From Labilithrix sp. (GTDB lineage Bacteria; Myxococcota_A; Polyangia; Polyangiales; Polyangiaceae): a stretch of 33,738 nucleotides of DNA. Positions within the stretch are counted from its first letter, which is position 1, and the number at the start of each line of letters is the position of its first letter. The translations under genes were made by a program, and so were the position numbers. The notes beneath the pieces were generated by a model that saw only the letters and a list, made by a program, of their open reading frames with translations, had not been told where the DNA came from and did not search any database. Shown here in pieces: positions 14,333 through 22,185 of this stretch. The stretch spans positions 1-33,738 of the forward strand of contig JAHBWA010000098.1 of NCBI GenBank assembly GCA_019637195.1, read 5' to 3'.

Positions 14333-14700
14333 TCTCGCTGGGACCGGATCGCTGTTTTGCCTGAGTCTGGCCCTGTAGTTTCGGGTCACCAGGCAACTTG
14401 GACGAGAGGGCGTACCCCACCCGGGGGCGCCCTCTCGTCTTTTGTGCGTCCGCCTCCGGGGCGGCGTCGTGCCCGGCGCACTCGCACGAGCTAGGCCGTT
14501 CATTCCCGGCACCGCGGCGATGTGCCGCAATCGCTCCGCGATCCAGGGCATTGCGCGTTCAGGGGGCGCAGGCGAGCACCCGAACGCCTGAGGGGTAGTA
14601 TGCGGCCGTACAGTGCCGCATGTCGGCGAATCAACGGTCGAGCTTCATCCGGCGCGCCCGCGCGCATCGCGAAGAGCCGAGCTCGCTCGCAATTACTTGC
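14333..14700. other. 368-bp intergenic region between convergent genes
   Basis: It contains the terminator of the histone-like gene (14401-14443). The remaining 250 bp up to the 14701 stop codon show no gene, RNA or repeat that I recognise. Confidence 0.6.
14401..14443 (+). terminator. Strong intrinsic terminator after the histone-like gene
   Basis: GACGAGAGGGCG (14401-14412) pairs perfectly with CGCCCTCTCGTC (14428-14439), with an inner CCCC/GGGG pairing in the loop, followed at once by TTTT (14440-14443). It lies 68 bp after the stop codon. Confidence 0.92.
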
Positions 14701-16443
14701 TTAGTCGCCGAGATACAGCTTGAGCGCTTCGGCCGCCTGACGGCGATCGAACGGGACGCCCTTGAGCTCGTCGCGCTGACCGATCTGCTCGAACAGCTCC
14801 GAGAGAAAGAGATAGAAGCGCTCGGCCTCGCCCACCGCGCGCTCGAGCCGCACCGGATCGAGGAGATCGGTCTCCTCGAGCGCGGTGAGCGCTGCGATGA
14901 ACGCGTCGAAGCGCGGGTAGTCGGCGGCGCGGAGCAGCGGGTAGCCCATCGCGTCGAAGTAGGAGAGGAACTCGCGCACGAACTGGAGCGACGAGGCACC
15001 GCTCCAACGGTCTTCGCGGTTCGGTGTCGCGCGGGCCTTGGCGGCGAAGGCGCGGACGATCTGGGCGAACATCCAGACGTCGCGTCGCAGGCGGAGCGAG
15101 AGCGAGCGCTTCGCGGCGGCGTCGTCGAAGACGCCGTGCTCGTCGAGCCGCGCGCCGAGCGCCTTGCCGAGGACGAGCACCGCGTTTTGCAGGGCCGGCC
15201 GGAGGTTCGTCGCCACCGTCGCGACCGCCGCCCGGAGCTGCTCGCCCGTCGCGCCGCCGTCCGGCGCGGCGAAGTCGTGCTCGAACGCGCGCCGCAGCTC
15301 GAGGCGCACGTTCGCCGCGATGCCGCCGAGCGTCGCCTTGATCGCGACGAGCCGGTGGGCCTCGGAGAGCAGCTCGTCGTAGCGCGCGCGGATCTGCGCG
15401 GCAGGGACCTTGAAGAGCTCACGCTCGAAGCTCTCGGCGAGCTGGTGACCCGTCTGCTTGCGCAGGTAGTCGGTGAGGGCCCGCGCGTCCGAGCGGAGGA
15501 CGCTCAGGACCACGTAGACGAGGCCGGCGGGCCGCGGCTCGCGCACGACGTGCTCGAGCAGCGCGACGTAGCGGAGCATGCGAAAGAGCGCGAGGAACGT
15601 GAGCGCGACGAGGCGCCGCGCCTGCTCGCCGGGGACCTGGCGCATCAGCTCGAGGACGCGCTGGTTCGTGATCCGGTCGAACTCGGGCCGGAACTCGAGC
15701 GCCACGAGAGGGTTGAAGAACGCCGACTGCGAGACCTCGCGGTGCGCGGTCGACATCGCCGCGTAGAAGAGGCGGAACGGCACGCGTGGCAGCCGCGTGA
15801 TCCCGCCGCTCACCTCGAGGAGGTTCGTGAGGGCGTGGCGGAGCAAGAAGAGCGACTCCTCGGGGGTGTCCTGGCGCGTGGCGCCGCGGACGAGCCGCGT
15901 GCGCGCGGTGTCGTCGGGCAGGAGCATCTCGAGGTAGCGCTGGAAGACGAACGCGCGCTCCTGCTCGCCGAGGAGCTGCCGGCACAGGTAGACGATGCGG
16001 TGCATCGCGTCGCGCGCGAGGACGAGCGGCTCGCGGTAGTCCTGCGCGACGATCGCCGTGCGTCGCGGCGGGCCGGCGTGGTTGCGCGGGTTGGCGAAGC
16101 AGGCGAGGCCTTTGAGGAGCACCTCGAGCTCGAAGAGCATGTCCTCGCGCCGGGCGTTGTCGATGCGGGCGAGCCACTGCTCCCGCGCGGCGGACTGCTC
16201 GCGGCGCAGCCCGCGCGTGTCCCGGAGGAGATCGGCGTAGGGATCGCCGCCGAGCGCTGCGGGCGGCGGGAGCGAGCGGCCCGGCGGGAGCGAGCGGCCC
16301 GGTGGGAGCGAGCGGCCCGGCGGGAGCGAGCGGCCCGGCGGGAGCGAGCGGCCGACCAGGTCCGGCTCCGGGCGCATCGCGGGCATCGAGAAGGGGGATC
16401 GCGGCGGGATCGACCCCCCCGGCGGCAGTCGCGAGTCGCTCAT
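14701..16443 (-). CDS. Large helical protein of unknown function with LPPGRS repeats
   Basis: 580 residues. The N-terminal 65 or so are low-complexity and include five tandem GRSLPP units, encoded by 18-bp DNA repeats (16265-16354). The rest is Leu/Ala/Arg-rich and appears all-helical (for example FELEVLLKGLACFANPR, YVALLEHVV, LRRDVWMFAQIVRAF), without signal peptide or catalytic motif. Its ATG overlaps the stop of the upstream TrmB-like gene as ATGA, so both are made from one message and may act together. I do not recognise the family. The flexible Pro-rich N-terminus could be a partner-binding tail. Confidence 0.85.
   Translation of the reverse strand: MSDSRLPPGGSIPPRSPFSMPAMRPEPDLVGRSLPPGRSLPPGRSLPPGRSLPPGRSLPPPAALGGDPYADLLRDTRGLRREQSAAREQWLARIDNARREDMLFELEVLLKGLACFANPRNHAGPPRRTAIVAQDYREPLVLARDAMHRIVYLCRQLLGEQERAFVFQRYLEMLLPDDTARTRLVRGATRQDTPEESLFLLRHALTNLLEVSGGITRLPRVPFRLFYAAMSTAHREVSQSAFFNPLVALEFRPEFDRITNQRVLELMRQVPGEQARRLVALTFLALFRMLRYVALLEHVVREPRPAGLVYVVLSVLRSDARALTDYLRKQTGHQLAESFERELFKVPAAQIRARYDELLSEAHRLVAIKATLGGIAANVRLELRRAFEHDFAAPDGGATGEQLRAAVATVATNLRPALQNAVLVLGKALGARLDEHGVFDDAAAKRSLSLRLRRDVWMFAQIVRAFAAKARATPNREDRWSGASSLQFVREFLSYFDAMGYPLLRAADYPRFDAFIAALTALEETDLLDPVRLERAVGEAERFYLFLSELFEQIGQRDELKGVPFDRRQAAEALKLYLGD
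16265..16354. repeat. Five in-frame 18-bp tandem repeats
   Basis: Near-identical units encode (minus strand) Gly-Arg-Ser-Leu-Pro-Pro five times near the N-terminus of the 580-residue protein. Because the unit length is a multiple of three, copy-number changes would keep the reading frame. Confidence 0.95.
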
Positions 16444-17285
16444 CGAGCGGCCTTGGGACGGGGGCTCTGGGCGTCCCCCTCTTGCTTGGAGAGCAACGTG
16501 TCCAGGCGGCCGACCCGCGCGCCGAGCATCTTGGCCATCACGCCCTCGACGTCGCGCTGTGTCCGCTGCGAGAGGAGCGTGATGTCGAGCGCCACCTGGC
16601 TCGTCGCGATCTCGGCGATCGCCGGGGTCTCGCTGACGACGGCGCTGTCCGTCTCGACCATCTCGGTGGCGCCGATGAGCGAGCGGCGATCGTCGGCGAC
16701 CACGACGAGGCGGTGCTTCCAGAACTCCTCGAGGCCCTTCTCCTCGAGCCCGTAGCTGAAGACCTCGCCGGGGAGCGGCGGGAGCTCGGCGTGGGAGAAG
16801 GTCACCACGTAGACGCGGCGCTTCGCGGCGCGCTTGAGCTCCGGCGAGAGCTGCTCGATCTCGCGCGGCCAGCCGCTGACCACGACGCGCTGCTGCGCGC
16901 CGCGGATGAGGCGCTCCGCCTCTTCGAGGATGCGCTGGTAGCCGCCGACGCTGAACGCGTCGGGAGCCTTCGGCGTCACGTTGATCCGGCGCACCGCCTC
17001 CTCGAGCTGCTCGGTCGACGCGTCGAAGCGCTTTCGTAGGAGCACGAGGAGGTCCTCCGCCGGGGCCGGAGCGAAGCGCTCGGGCGAGCCGGCGATCGAC
17101 CGCGCCGCCCCGGCCTTCACCAGCCGTCGAAGGACGCCGTACACCGCCGAGCGAGGGATCTGCGCGCGGACGCCCACCTCGTAGCCCGTCGCCGGGCTCT
17201 CCTGGAGCAGCGCGGCGTAGGCGCGCGATTCGTTCAAGCTGAACCCGAGAGCCTCGAGTGCGGGCACGACGTCCGGCTCGGCCAT
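16440..17285 (-). CDS. TrmB-family transcriptional regulator-like protein
   Basis: 281 residues. The N-terminal winged helix-turn-helix (about 5-70: LEALGFSLNESRAYAALLQESPATGYEV, IPRSAVYGVLRRLVKAGA) is the TrmB type. A short coiled coil (FDASTEQLEEAVRRI) follows, then a PLD-like C-terminal region (RVVVSGWPREIEQL, WKHRLVVVADDRRSLIG), as in TrmB effector domains. Such proteins sense small molecules, often sugars. The ATG at 17283-17285 (complement) is preferred to the 12-residue longer frame start because it starts just before the winged helix. It overlaps the 580-residue gene by 4 bases. Confidence 0.85.
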   Translation of the reverse strand: MAEPDVVPALEALGFSLNESRAYAALLQESPATGYEVGVRAQIPRSAVYGVLRRLVKAGAARSIAGSPERFAPAPAEDLLVLLRKRFDASTEQLEEAVRRINVTPKAPDAFSVGGYQRILEEAERLIRGAQQRVVVSGWPREIEQLSPELKRAAKRRVYVVTFSHAELPPLPGEVFSYGLEEKGLEEFWKHRLVVVADDRRSLIGATEMVETDSAVVSETPAIAEIATSQVALDITLLSQRTQRDVEGVMAKMLGARVGRLDTLLSKQEGDAQSPRPKAAR

Positions 17286-17492
17286 GCCCTCTATCTCCCA
17301 TGAATGGCGCGACTTCACCAAGTGTCTCGGGCGTCTCTTCCCGGAGACCCGCGCGGGGTCTGGCTCGCGGCGCGGTGGCCCGATCCCTTTGTCAGCGCTC
17401 CGGAACCCTCGATACGCTCGGCGCGGAGGGGCGGGCGAGTCGATGCGCGCACCGAGGAGGAGGGCCGAACGGGCCTCGTTGAAGCGCCGGCG

Positions 17493-17963
17493 ATGACGGC
17501 GGTGTCGGGAGTGCTCGCGGGTCTGGCCGCGGCGCAGACCCCGGCGCCTCCGACGGACGTGGCGGCGCCGGAGGACTGCTACGAGCGCGAGAACGAGCGC
17601 AGGGGCAAGAGCGGCCGTGGCGGCTCAGCCTGGCCCGGCCCGCCCACGACTGCCGGGTGGCCGCGCGAAAGGAGGACCCGCGCGGCGCGCCGGCCACGGG
17701 ATCGTCTACCGCGGCTCGGAGCGCCTCCACCACCTCGAGGTCGAGGCCGACGCGGCGGCGATGCCCTCGCTCACGGCACGCCACTCGGCGAGGCGTGCAA
17801 GCGCGCCGCGCAGAACGTCGGCGCGCTGAGGGCCGGCGCGTCGCTCGAGACGCTCCAGGGCGAGCTCGCGGGACGTTTCGCGGACGGCACCTCGCTCGGC
17901 GGGATCCGCGCCGTGCGCTTCGGCTCGGCGCCGGGTGAGCTCGGCAACGGGTCCGGAGAATGA
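17493..17963 (+). pseudogene. Probable frameshifted gene remnant
   Basis: Coding-like sequence changes frame at least twice. It starts as MTAVSGVLAGLAAAQTPAPP (possible signal peptide) at 17493. It continues plausibly in another frame around 17640-17780 (GHGIVYRGSERLHHLEVEAD) and returns to the first frame for LGEACKRAAQNVGALRAG to the TGA at 17961-17963. Third-position GC bias supports each piece in its own frame. Either a decayed gene or sequencing indels; the family is not recognised. Confidence 0.45.
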
Positions 17964-17996
17964 AACGCGCCGTCGTCGCGTTGTGCCGGTGAGCCC

Positions 17997-18755
17997 ATGG
18001 AACAGGCGCACCCGCTCTATGACGAGATCGGGACGGACTACGCGACGGCGCGCCGCGCCGATCCGCGGATCGCTCGGGCGATCCGCGTCGCGCTCGGCGA
18101 CGTCGTGAGCGTCGTCAACGTCGGCGCAGGGAGCGGGTCGTACGAGCCGGTCGACCTCGACGTCACCGCCGTCGAGCCGTCCACGGAGATGATCCGCCAG
18201 CGGCCGCTCGGCGCCGCGCCGTGCGTCCAGGCGTGGGCCGAGGCGCTGCCGTTCGAGGACGGCTCGTTCGACGCGGCGATGGCGGTGCTGACCGTGCATC
18301 ACTGGTCGGATCGCGCCGCGGGCCTCCGCGAGCTGCGTCGGGTGGCGCGGAGACGCGTCGTCCTCGTGACCTGGGATCCGGCGTCGATCGACGCATTCTG
18401 GATGGTCACCGAGTACCTGCCCGAGATCGCCGAGCTCGATCTCCCGCGGTTCCCGGCGCTGGTCGAGCTCGAGGAGGCGCTCCCGAGCGCGCGCGTCACG
18501 CCCATCCCGATCCCGCGCGACTGCGAGGACGGCTTCCTCGGCGCGTTCTGGGGACGGCCGGAGGCGTACCTCGACCCGCACGTCCGCCGCGGGATCTCCG
18601 TCTTCCGGCAGCTCCCGGCCGAGATCACGGCGCCCGCGCTCGAGCGGCTCGAGGCCGATCTTCGCGCGGGCGTCTGGGACGCGCGGCACGCCGCGCTGCG
18701 CGGGACCGTCGAGCTCGATCTCGGCTACCGGCTCGTCGCCGCCGAGCTCGGCTGA
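17997..18755 (+). CDS. Class I SAM-dependent methyltransferase
   Basis: 252 residues. The Rossmann methyltransferase core includes motif I VVNVGAGSGSYEP (about 39-51), the acidic end of strand 2 VTAVEPS (about 57-63), ALPFEDGSFDAAMAVLTVHHW (about 81-101; motif IV region) and RVVLVTWDP. This is the Methyltransf_11/UbiE-like group acting on small molecules. The substrate cannot be predicted. The gene follows the frameshifted remnant by 33 bp and looks transcriptionally independent. Confidence 0.92.
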   Translation: MEQAHPLYDEIGTDYATARRADPRIARAIRVALGDVVSVVNVGAGSGSYEPVDLDVTAVEPSTEMIRQRPLGAAPCVQAWAEALPFEDGSFDAAMAVLTVHHWSDRAAGLRELRRVARRRVVLVTWDPASIDAFWMVTEYLPEIAELDLPRFPALVELEEALPSARVTPIPIPRDCEDGFLGAFWGRPEAYLDPHVRRGISVFRQLPAEITAPALERLEADLRAGVWDARHAALRGTVELDLGYRLVAAELG

Positions 18756-18774
18756 GCCGCGCGATCGAAGCGCC

Positions 18775-19458
18775 TCACTTGCCGGCGTCCTTGGCCGTGA
18801 ACGTCTTCGGGTGGAAGTTGAACGGGTAGTGCGCCCGCGTCTCGTAGCCGCCCTTGCTCTCGGCGAACTTGATCTTCTTGATGACCTCGACGACGCACGC
18901 GCCGACGCTCGGCTCGAGGATCTGCGACTTGGTCGTGTCGACCGACGCGTCGGTGACGTTGCCTTGCGGGTCGATCACCCACTTGATGTCGAGATCTCCT
19001 TCGATCCCGGGGTGCGCGGCGAGCCCCTTGTCGTAGCAGGCGCGGGCCTCCTCGCGGCGCGCCACCACGATCGCCTGGATGTCCTTCGTGGTGCGTCCCG
19101 GCTCGTTCGCGCTCTGGCCGCGCGTGCTCTTCGGACCGCCCTCACCCTTCGTCTCCGTCGTCGTGTGGACGGAGCCGCCGAGCTTGGCGCCCTGGAGATC
19201 GCCGCCGTCGCCGAGCTGCGTGGTGGTCGTCGTCCCGCCGCCGCTGCCCGCCGCCTCGCCGCCACCCGCTGCCTCGCCGCTGCCCGTGGACTCGCCGCCA
19301 GCGCCGGCGGCGCCGCTCGGCGTGTCCGTGCCGCCGGACGCGCCGGAGCTCGTCGGCGAGCTCGGGCCGGCGCCCTCCTTGCCTCCGCACGCGACCGCGG
19401 CGACGACCATGACCGAGGTGAACATCGCGAACCCGAGTCGGAAGAGCGGCGTACGCAT
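18775..19458 (-). CDS. AgmX/PglI C-terminal-domain lipoprotein
   Basis: 227 residues. A signal peptide ends in VVAAVAC (Cys24), followed by a Gly/Ser/Thr/Ala-rich linker (about 28-115). The C-terminal domain (about 120-220) matches the myxobacterial AgmX/PglI C-terminal, TonB-C-like pattern: ARREEARACYDKGLAAHPGIEGD, IKWVIDPQGNVTDASV, VGACVVEVIKKIKF and the terminal YPFNF. The paired Cys (ACYDK and GACVV) are a family hallmark. In Myxococcus, AgmX-domain proteins are linked to envelope and motility machinery; the role here is unknown. Confidence 0.9.
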   Translation of the reverse strand: MRTPLFRLGFAMFTSVMVVAAVACGGKEGAGPSSPTSSGASGGTDTPSGAAGAGGESTGSGEAAGGGEAAGSGGGTTTTTQLGDGGDLQGAKLGGSVHTTTETKGEGGPKSTRGQSANEPGRTTKDIQAIVVARREEARACYDKGLAAHPGIEGDLDIKWVIDPQGNVTDASVDTTKSQILEPSVGACVVEVIKKIKFAESKGGYETRAHYPFNFHPKTFTAKDAGK

Positions 19459-19591
19459 GATCCGGACGCTATCGGATTGTCCGCGCCTTCCCAACCCCCT
19501 AACGGTCGCACGGCCCGCGAGCCGCCCGCGCGGCCGCCGCCCGGCCACCACGTCTGGAGCTCCCCGGGGCCCTGATGCTAGACACGAAGCG

Positions 19592-20065
19592 ATGCCTCGT
19601 CGCCGCGCCCTCGCCGGAGCCTTCACGCTCGCGGCGACGCTCGCGCTCGCCGCCGCGTGCGCCGACGATCCGGTCCCGCGCCCGTGCTCGAACATCCCCG
19701 CCGGTGGCTGCCCGCTCTCGCGCGGCGTCGCGTGTGACGATCCCGAGTGCGAGGCGGTCTACGCGTGCCTGCCGGGCGACGAGTGGGAGCTACGGCACAC
19801 CTGCCCGCCGCGCGAGGGACGGGCTCGGCCGGACGCGAGCGCGCCGCCCGACGCCACGGCTCCGTTCGACGCCTCCTTCGACGCGCCGCCCGGCGCGTTC
19901 GGCGGTCCGGGTTGCGAGTCGCTCCAGGCGCCCGACTGCATGCTCGGTCTCGCGCTCGCGTGCGGCGCGGACTGCTGCGGTTGCGAGGAGCTCTTCGTCT
20001 GCGAGGATCGCGGCTGGACGCTCTGGGGTGTCTGCGGTGACGGCGGCGTCATCCCGCGACGCTGA
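19592..20065 (+). CDS. Small Cys-rich lipoprotein
   Basis: 157 residues. The signal peptide ends in LAAAC (lipobox). The mature part has about 16 cysteines arranged in two similar halves (CDDPECEAVYACLPGDEWELRHTC... before a Pro/Ala/Asp linker, then CGADCCGCEELFVCEDRGWTL), suggesting an internally duplicated disulfide-rich module. It is divergent from the AgmX-type lipoprotein gene. Function unknown. Confidence 0.78.
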   Translation: MPRRRALAGAFTLAATLALAAACADDPVPRPCSNIPAGGCPLSRGVACDDPECEAVYACLPGDEWELRHTCPPREGRARPDASAPPDATAPFDASFDAPPGAFGGPGCESLQAPDCMLGLALACGADCCGCEELFVCEDRGWTLWGVCGDGGVIPRR

Positions 20066-20119
20066 CGCGACGCCGCCGCCCGCAACGCTGCCGCCCGCGA
20101 CGCTGCGCCCGCAACGCCG
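20053..20119. repeat. Short degenerate repeats starting at a gene 3' end
   Basis: The 12-mer CCCGCRACGCYG occurs at 20053, 20079, 20094 and 20108. The first copy is the last sense codons of the Cys-rich lipoprotein running into its TGA (20063-20065). The others follow in the gap before the HNH gene. Confidence 0.8.
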
Positions 20120-20127
20120 AGACCGCG

Positions 20128-20703
20128 TCAGGACGCCTTCAGGAAGGGATCCCACTCGCGGTACTTGGTCGCCGAGCCGAGGAGGATCTGCGCGGTCGTC
20201 GACCACTTCGGCCGGAACGGCCGCCGCTGCAGCCGCATGTTCGCCTCCTCGGGCGTACGCCAGCCCTTGCGCAGGTTGCACACGCGGCACGCGGTCACGA
20301 GGTTCTCCCACGTGTCGATGCCGCCGCGCGATCGCGGGAGCACGTGGTCGATGTTGAGGTCGCGGAGCGGAGGCTGCTTCCCGCAATACTGGCACTGGTG
20401 CGCGTCGCGGAACATCAGGTTCCGCCGCGTCAGGCGGATGGTCACCCTGGGCGTGCGATCGTAGCGGTGGAGATGCAGCACGCGCGGGACGCGGAGCGCT
20501 CCGCCGATGATGGCCACGGCGTCGTCCTCGTCGCGGACAGGGAGCGCGCGCCAGAGATCGAAGTCGTACTCTTCACCGGACTCGTCGAGGGCGTGCGCCG
20601 CACTGCTGTAGAGGAGCACGAAGGCGCGCTTCGCGGTCGTCAGCTGGACGGGCTGAAACACGCGGTTCAGGACGAGGACCGGTCTCGAGAGTGCGTCGGT
20701 CAT
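20128..20703 (-). CDS. HNH endonuclease family protein
   Basis: 191 residues. The HNH core has a zinc ribbon formed by Cys104/Cys107 (CQYCGK) and Cys139/Cys142 (CRVCNLRKG), around the catalytic DH at 119-120 (NIDHVLPRSRGG). The N-terminal half (VLVLNRVFQPVQLTTAKRAFVLLYSSAA) is the typical lead-in of a widespread bacterial HNH family found as single chromosomal genes. Not associated here with a mobile element. The start ATG at 20701-20703 (complement) is followed by the conserved N-terminus; a longer frame to 20772 is unlikely. Confidence 0.93.
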   Translation of the reverse strand: MTDALSRPVLVLNRVFQPVQLTTAKRAFVLLYSSAAHALDESGEEYDFDLWRALPVRDEDDAVAIIGGALRVPRVLHLHRYDRTPRVTIRLTRRNLMFRDAHQCQYCGKQPPLRDLNIDHVLPRSRGGIDTWENLVTACRVCNLRKGWRTPEEANMRLQRRPFRPKWSTTAQILLGSATKYREWDPFLKAS

Positions 20704-20896
20704 GAGTGAAACGGGAGAAGCCGTCGCAGGTCGGTGTCGACACCGTTCGCCCCTGCTCCTTCGAAGAAGCATAGCAACATTCGTGAGGATCGCTCTTGAT
20801 CCAGGCGTTTTTCGGGAAGGATCGGGGAACGGATGACGTTGACCCGCCGGGCGCCGAAGGTAGTCTCAACAGCAACCACGTCATGGGACACGATCG

Positions 20897-21457
20897 ATGA
20901 GCGACGCGCAGGCGGACGAGAACCAGGAGAATCCGCCGCCGAGCGAGCGCGCGGTGGAAGTGCCCGCCCGGCGCCGGCGGGACGACGACGAGGAAGACGA
21001 GGACGGCAGCCGCAAGCGCCTCCTGCTCGTCGTTCCGCTGCTCATGGCCGCCGCCGCGATCGTCGCGCTCGTCCTCGTCGGGATGCAGGACAAGGGCATC
21101 TACTCCAAGCCCGTCGATGAGCTCGTCGCCCAGAAGGCCAAGTTCGTCGGCAAGCCCGTGCGGGCCGAGGGCAACCTGGTTCACGGCTCGCTCGTGAAGC
21201 GCGAAGACCCGTGCGAGTACCGCTTCAAGATCGAGAAGAACGGGACCGAGATCCCCGTCCGCTTCGCCAAGTGCGTCGTGCCGGACACCTTCCGCGACGT
21301 CGCGGGGATGGATGTCGCCGTCACGGTCGAAGGTGAGCTCCGGCCCGACGACTCGCTCGAGGCCTCGCAGGTGCTCGCCAAGTGCCCGAGCAAGTACGAG
21401 ATGAAGCAGAAGGCGGCGCAGGGCGAGAAGGCCCCGCACGCCTCGATGACCCCCTGA
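20897..21457 (+). CDS. CcmE-like heme chaperone variant with CxxxY motif
   Basis: 186 residues. A charged N-terminal region (1-40) precedes one membrane segment (about 41-63) and a C-terminal OB-fold domain. The domain matches CcmE in layout: KPVRAEGNLVHGSLVKR, then VPDTFRDVAGMDVAVTVEGEL, then ASQVLAKCPSKYEMK. In classical CcmE the sequence after VLAK is HxxxY, with the His carrying heme covalently. Here Cys163 replaces it (CPSKY), as in the variant cytochrome c maturation systems known from Desulfovibrio and archaea. Two further Cys (106 and 126) lie within the domain. No other ccm gene is visible. Confidence 0.8.
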   Translation: MSDAQADENQENPPPSERAVEVPARRRRDDDEEDEDGSRKRLLLVVPLLMAAAAIVALVLVGMQDKGIYSKPVDELVAQKAKFVGKPVRAEGNLVHGSLVKREDPCEYRFKIEKNGTEIPVRFAKCVVPDTFRDVAGMDVAVTVEGELRPDDSLEASQVLAKCPSKYEMKQKAAQGEKAPHASMTP

Positions 21458-21458
21458 C

Positions 21459-21475
21459 GGCGCGCTGAGCGCGCC
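21459..21475. terminator. Hairpin immediately after the CcmE-like stop codon
   Basis: GGCGCGC and GCGCGCC form a perfect 7-bp stem around TGA, one base after the stop codon. There is no T-tract; it may act as an mRNA 3'-end stabiliser or weak terminator. Confidence 0.4.
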
Positions 21476-21512
21476 CCCCGGCTCGAAGCGCGCTACGCTC
21501 GGCGCGCTCACC

Positions 21513-22112
21513 ATGCCGGGCCCTCTCTACTGGATCGACGCCTTCGCGCAGTCCCGTGGTCTCCGCTACGAGCCGGAGGCCGACGAGCGATGGCTCCGCG
21601 CGTGGGAGCCGTACACCACGCTGAAGGTGCCGTTTCGATACGAGCACGCGCTCCACGCGACCGGCGCGAACGGCTCGATCTCGGTCGCGCGCGCGGTGCT
21701 CGAGGTGCCGCGCCCGCCCTCCCCTACGCCCGTCCCGACCTACGAGGTGGGCACGTGGATCGCGATCGTGCAGGACGAGAGGATCACGGCGCGGGCCGCC
21801 GCGACGAGCGACTTCGGTAGCCCGTTCGCGGAGCCGCTCGACCTCGCGTCGATGCCCAGGCGGCCGACGGGGGACGCCGCGTTCGATCACGTCTTCGCGT
21901 CGTTCGCCGCGACGCCCGAGGATCTCGCGTCGGCGATCACGTCGAGCGTGCGCAAGCTGCTCCAGACGTGGCGCGTCCCGATCCACGCCGAGACGCGCGC
22001 GGGCGGGTTCATCCTCGCGCCCGTCTCGCTCAGCGCGGACGACCGAGGCCTCGCGTGGATGCTCGACGCGGTCCACCTGTTCGGCGAGAAGGCGACAAAG
22101 CGGAGGACATGA
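21513..22112 (+). CDS. Protein of unknown function
   Basis: 199 residues, apparently cytoplasmic (no signal peptide or membrane segment). It reads as a globular alpha/beta domain: WIDAFAQSRGLRYEPEADERWLRAWEP at the start, a beta-rich middle (VGTWIAIVQDERI) and a helical end (DLASAITSSVRKLLQTW). It has the composition and codon use of its neighbours. Not recognised as a known family. It lies 55 bp after the CcmE-like gene, same strand. Confidence 0.75.
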   Translation: MPGPLYWIDAFAQSRGLRYEPEADERWLRAWEPYTTLKVPFRYEHALHATGANGSISVARAVLEVPRPPSPTPVPTYEVGTWIAIVQDERITARAAATSDFGSPFAEPLDLASMPRRPTGDAAFDHVFASFAATPEDLASAITSSVRKLLQTWRVPIHAETRAGGFILAPVSLSADDRGLAWMLDAVHLFGEKATKRRT

Positions 22113-22185
22113 CGACGCCGTTGTTTGTATCCTCGTGATCACCGCTCCGACCGAGCTCGGAGCGCGGCCCTCGTCGTCACCTGCC

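Noticed and set aside
20128..20703. HNH gene as part of a mobile intron or phage
   Set aside because: No intron boundary, integrase, terminase or repeats flank it, and the protein is of the common chromosomal single-gene HNH type.
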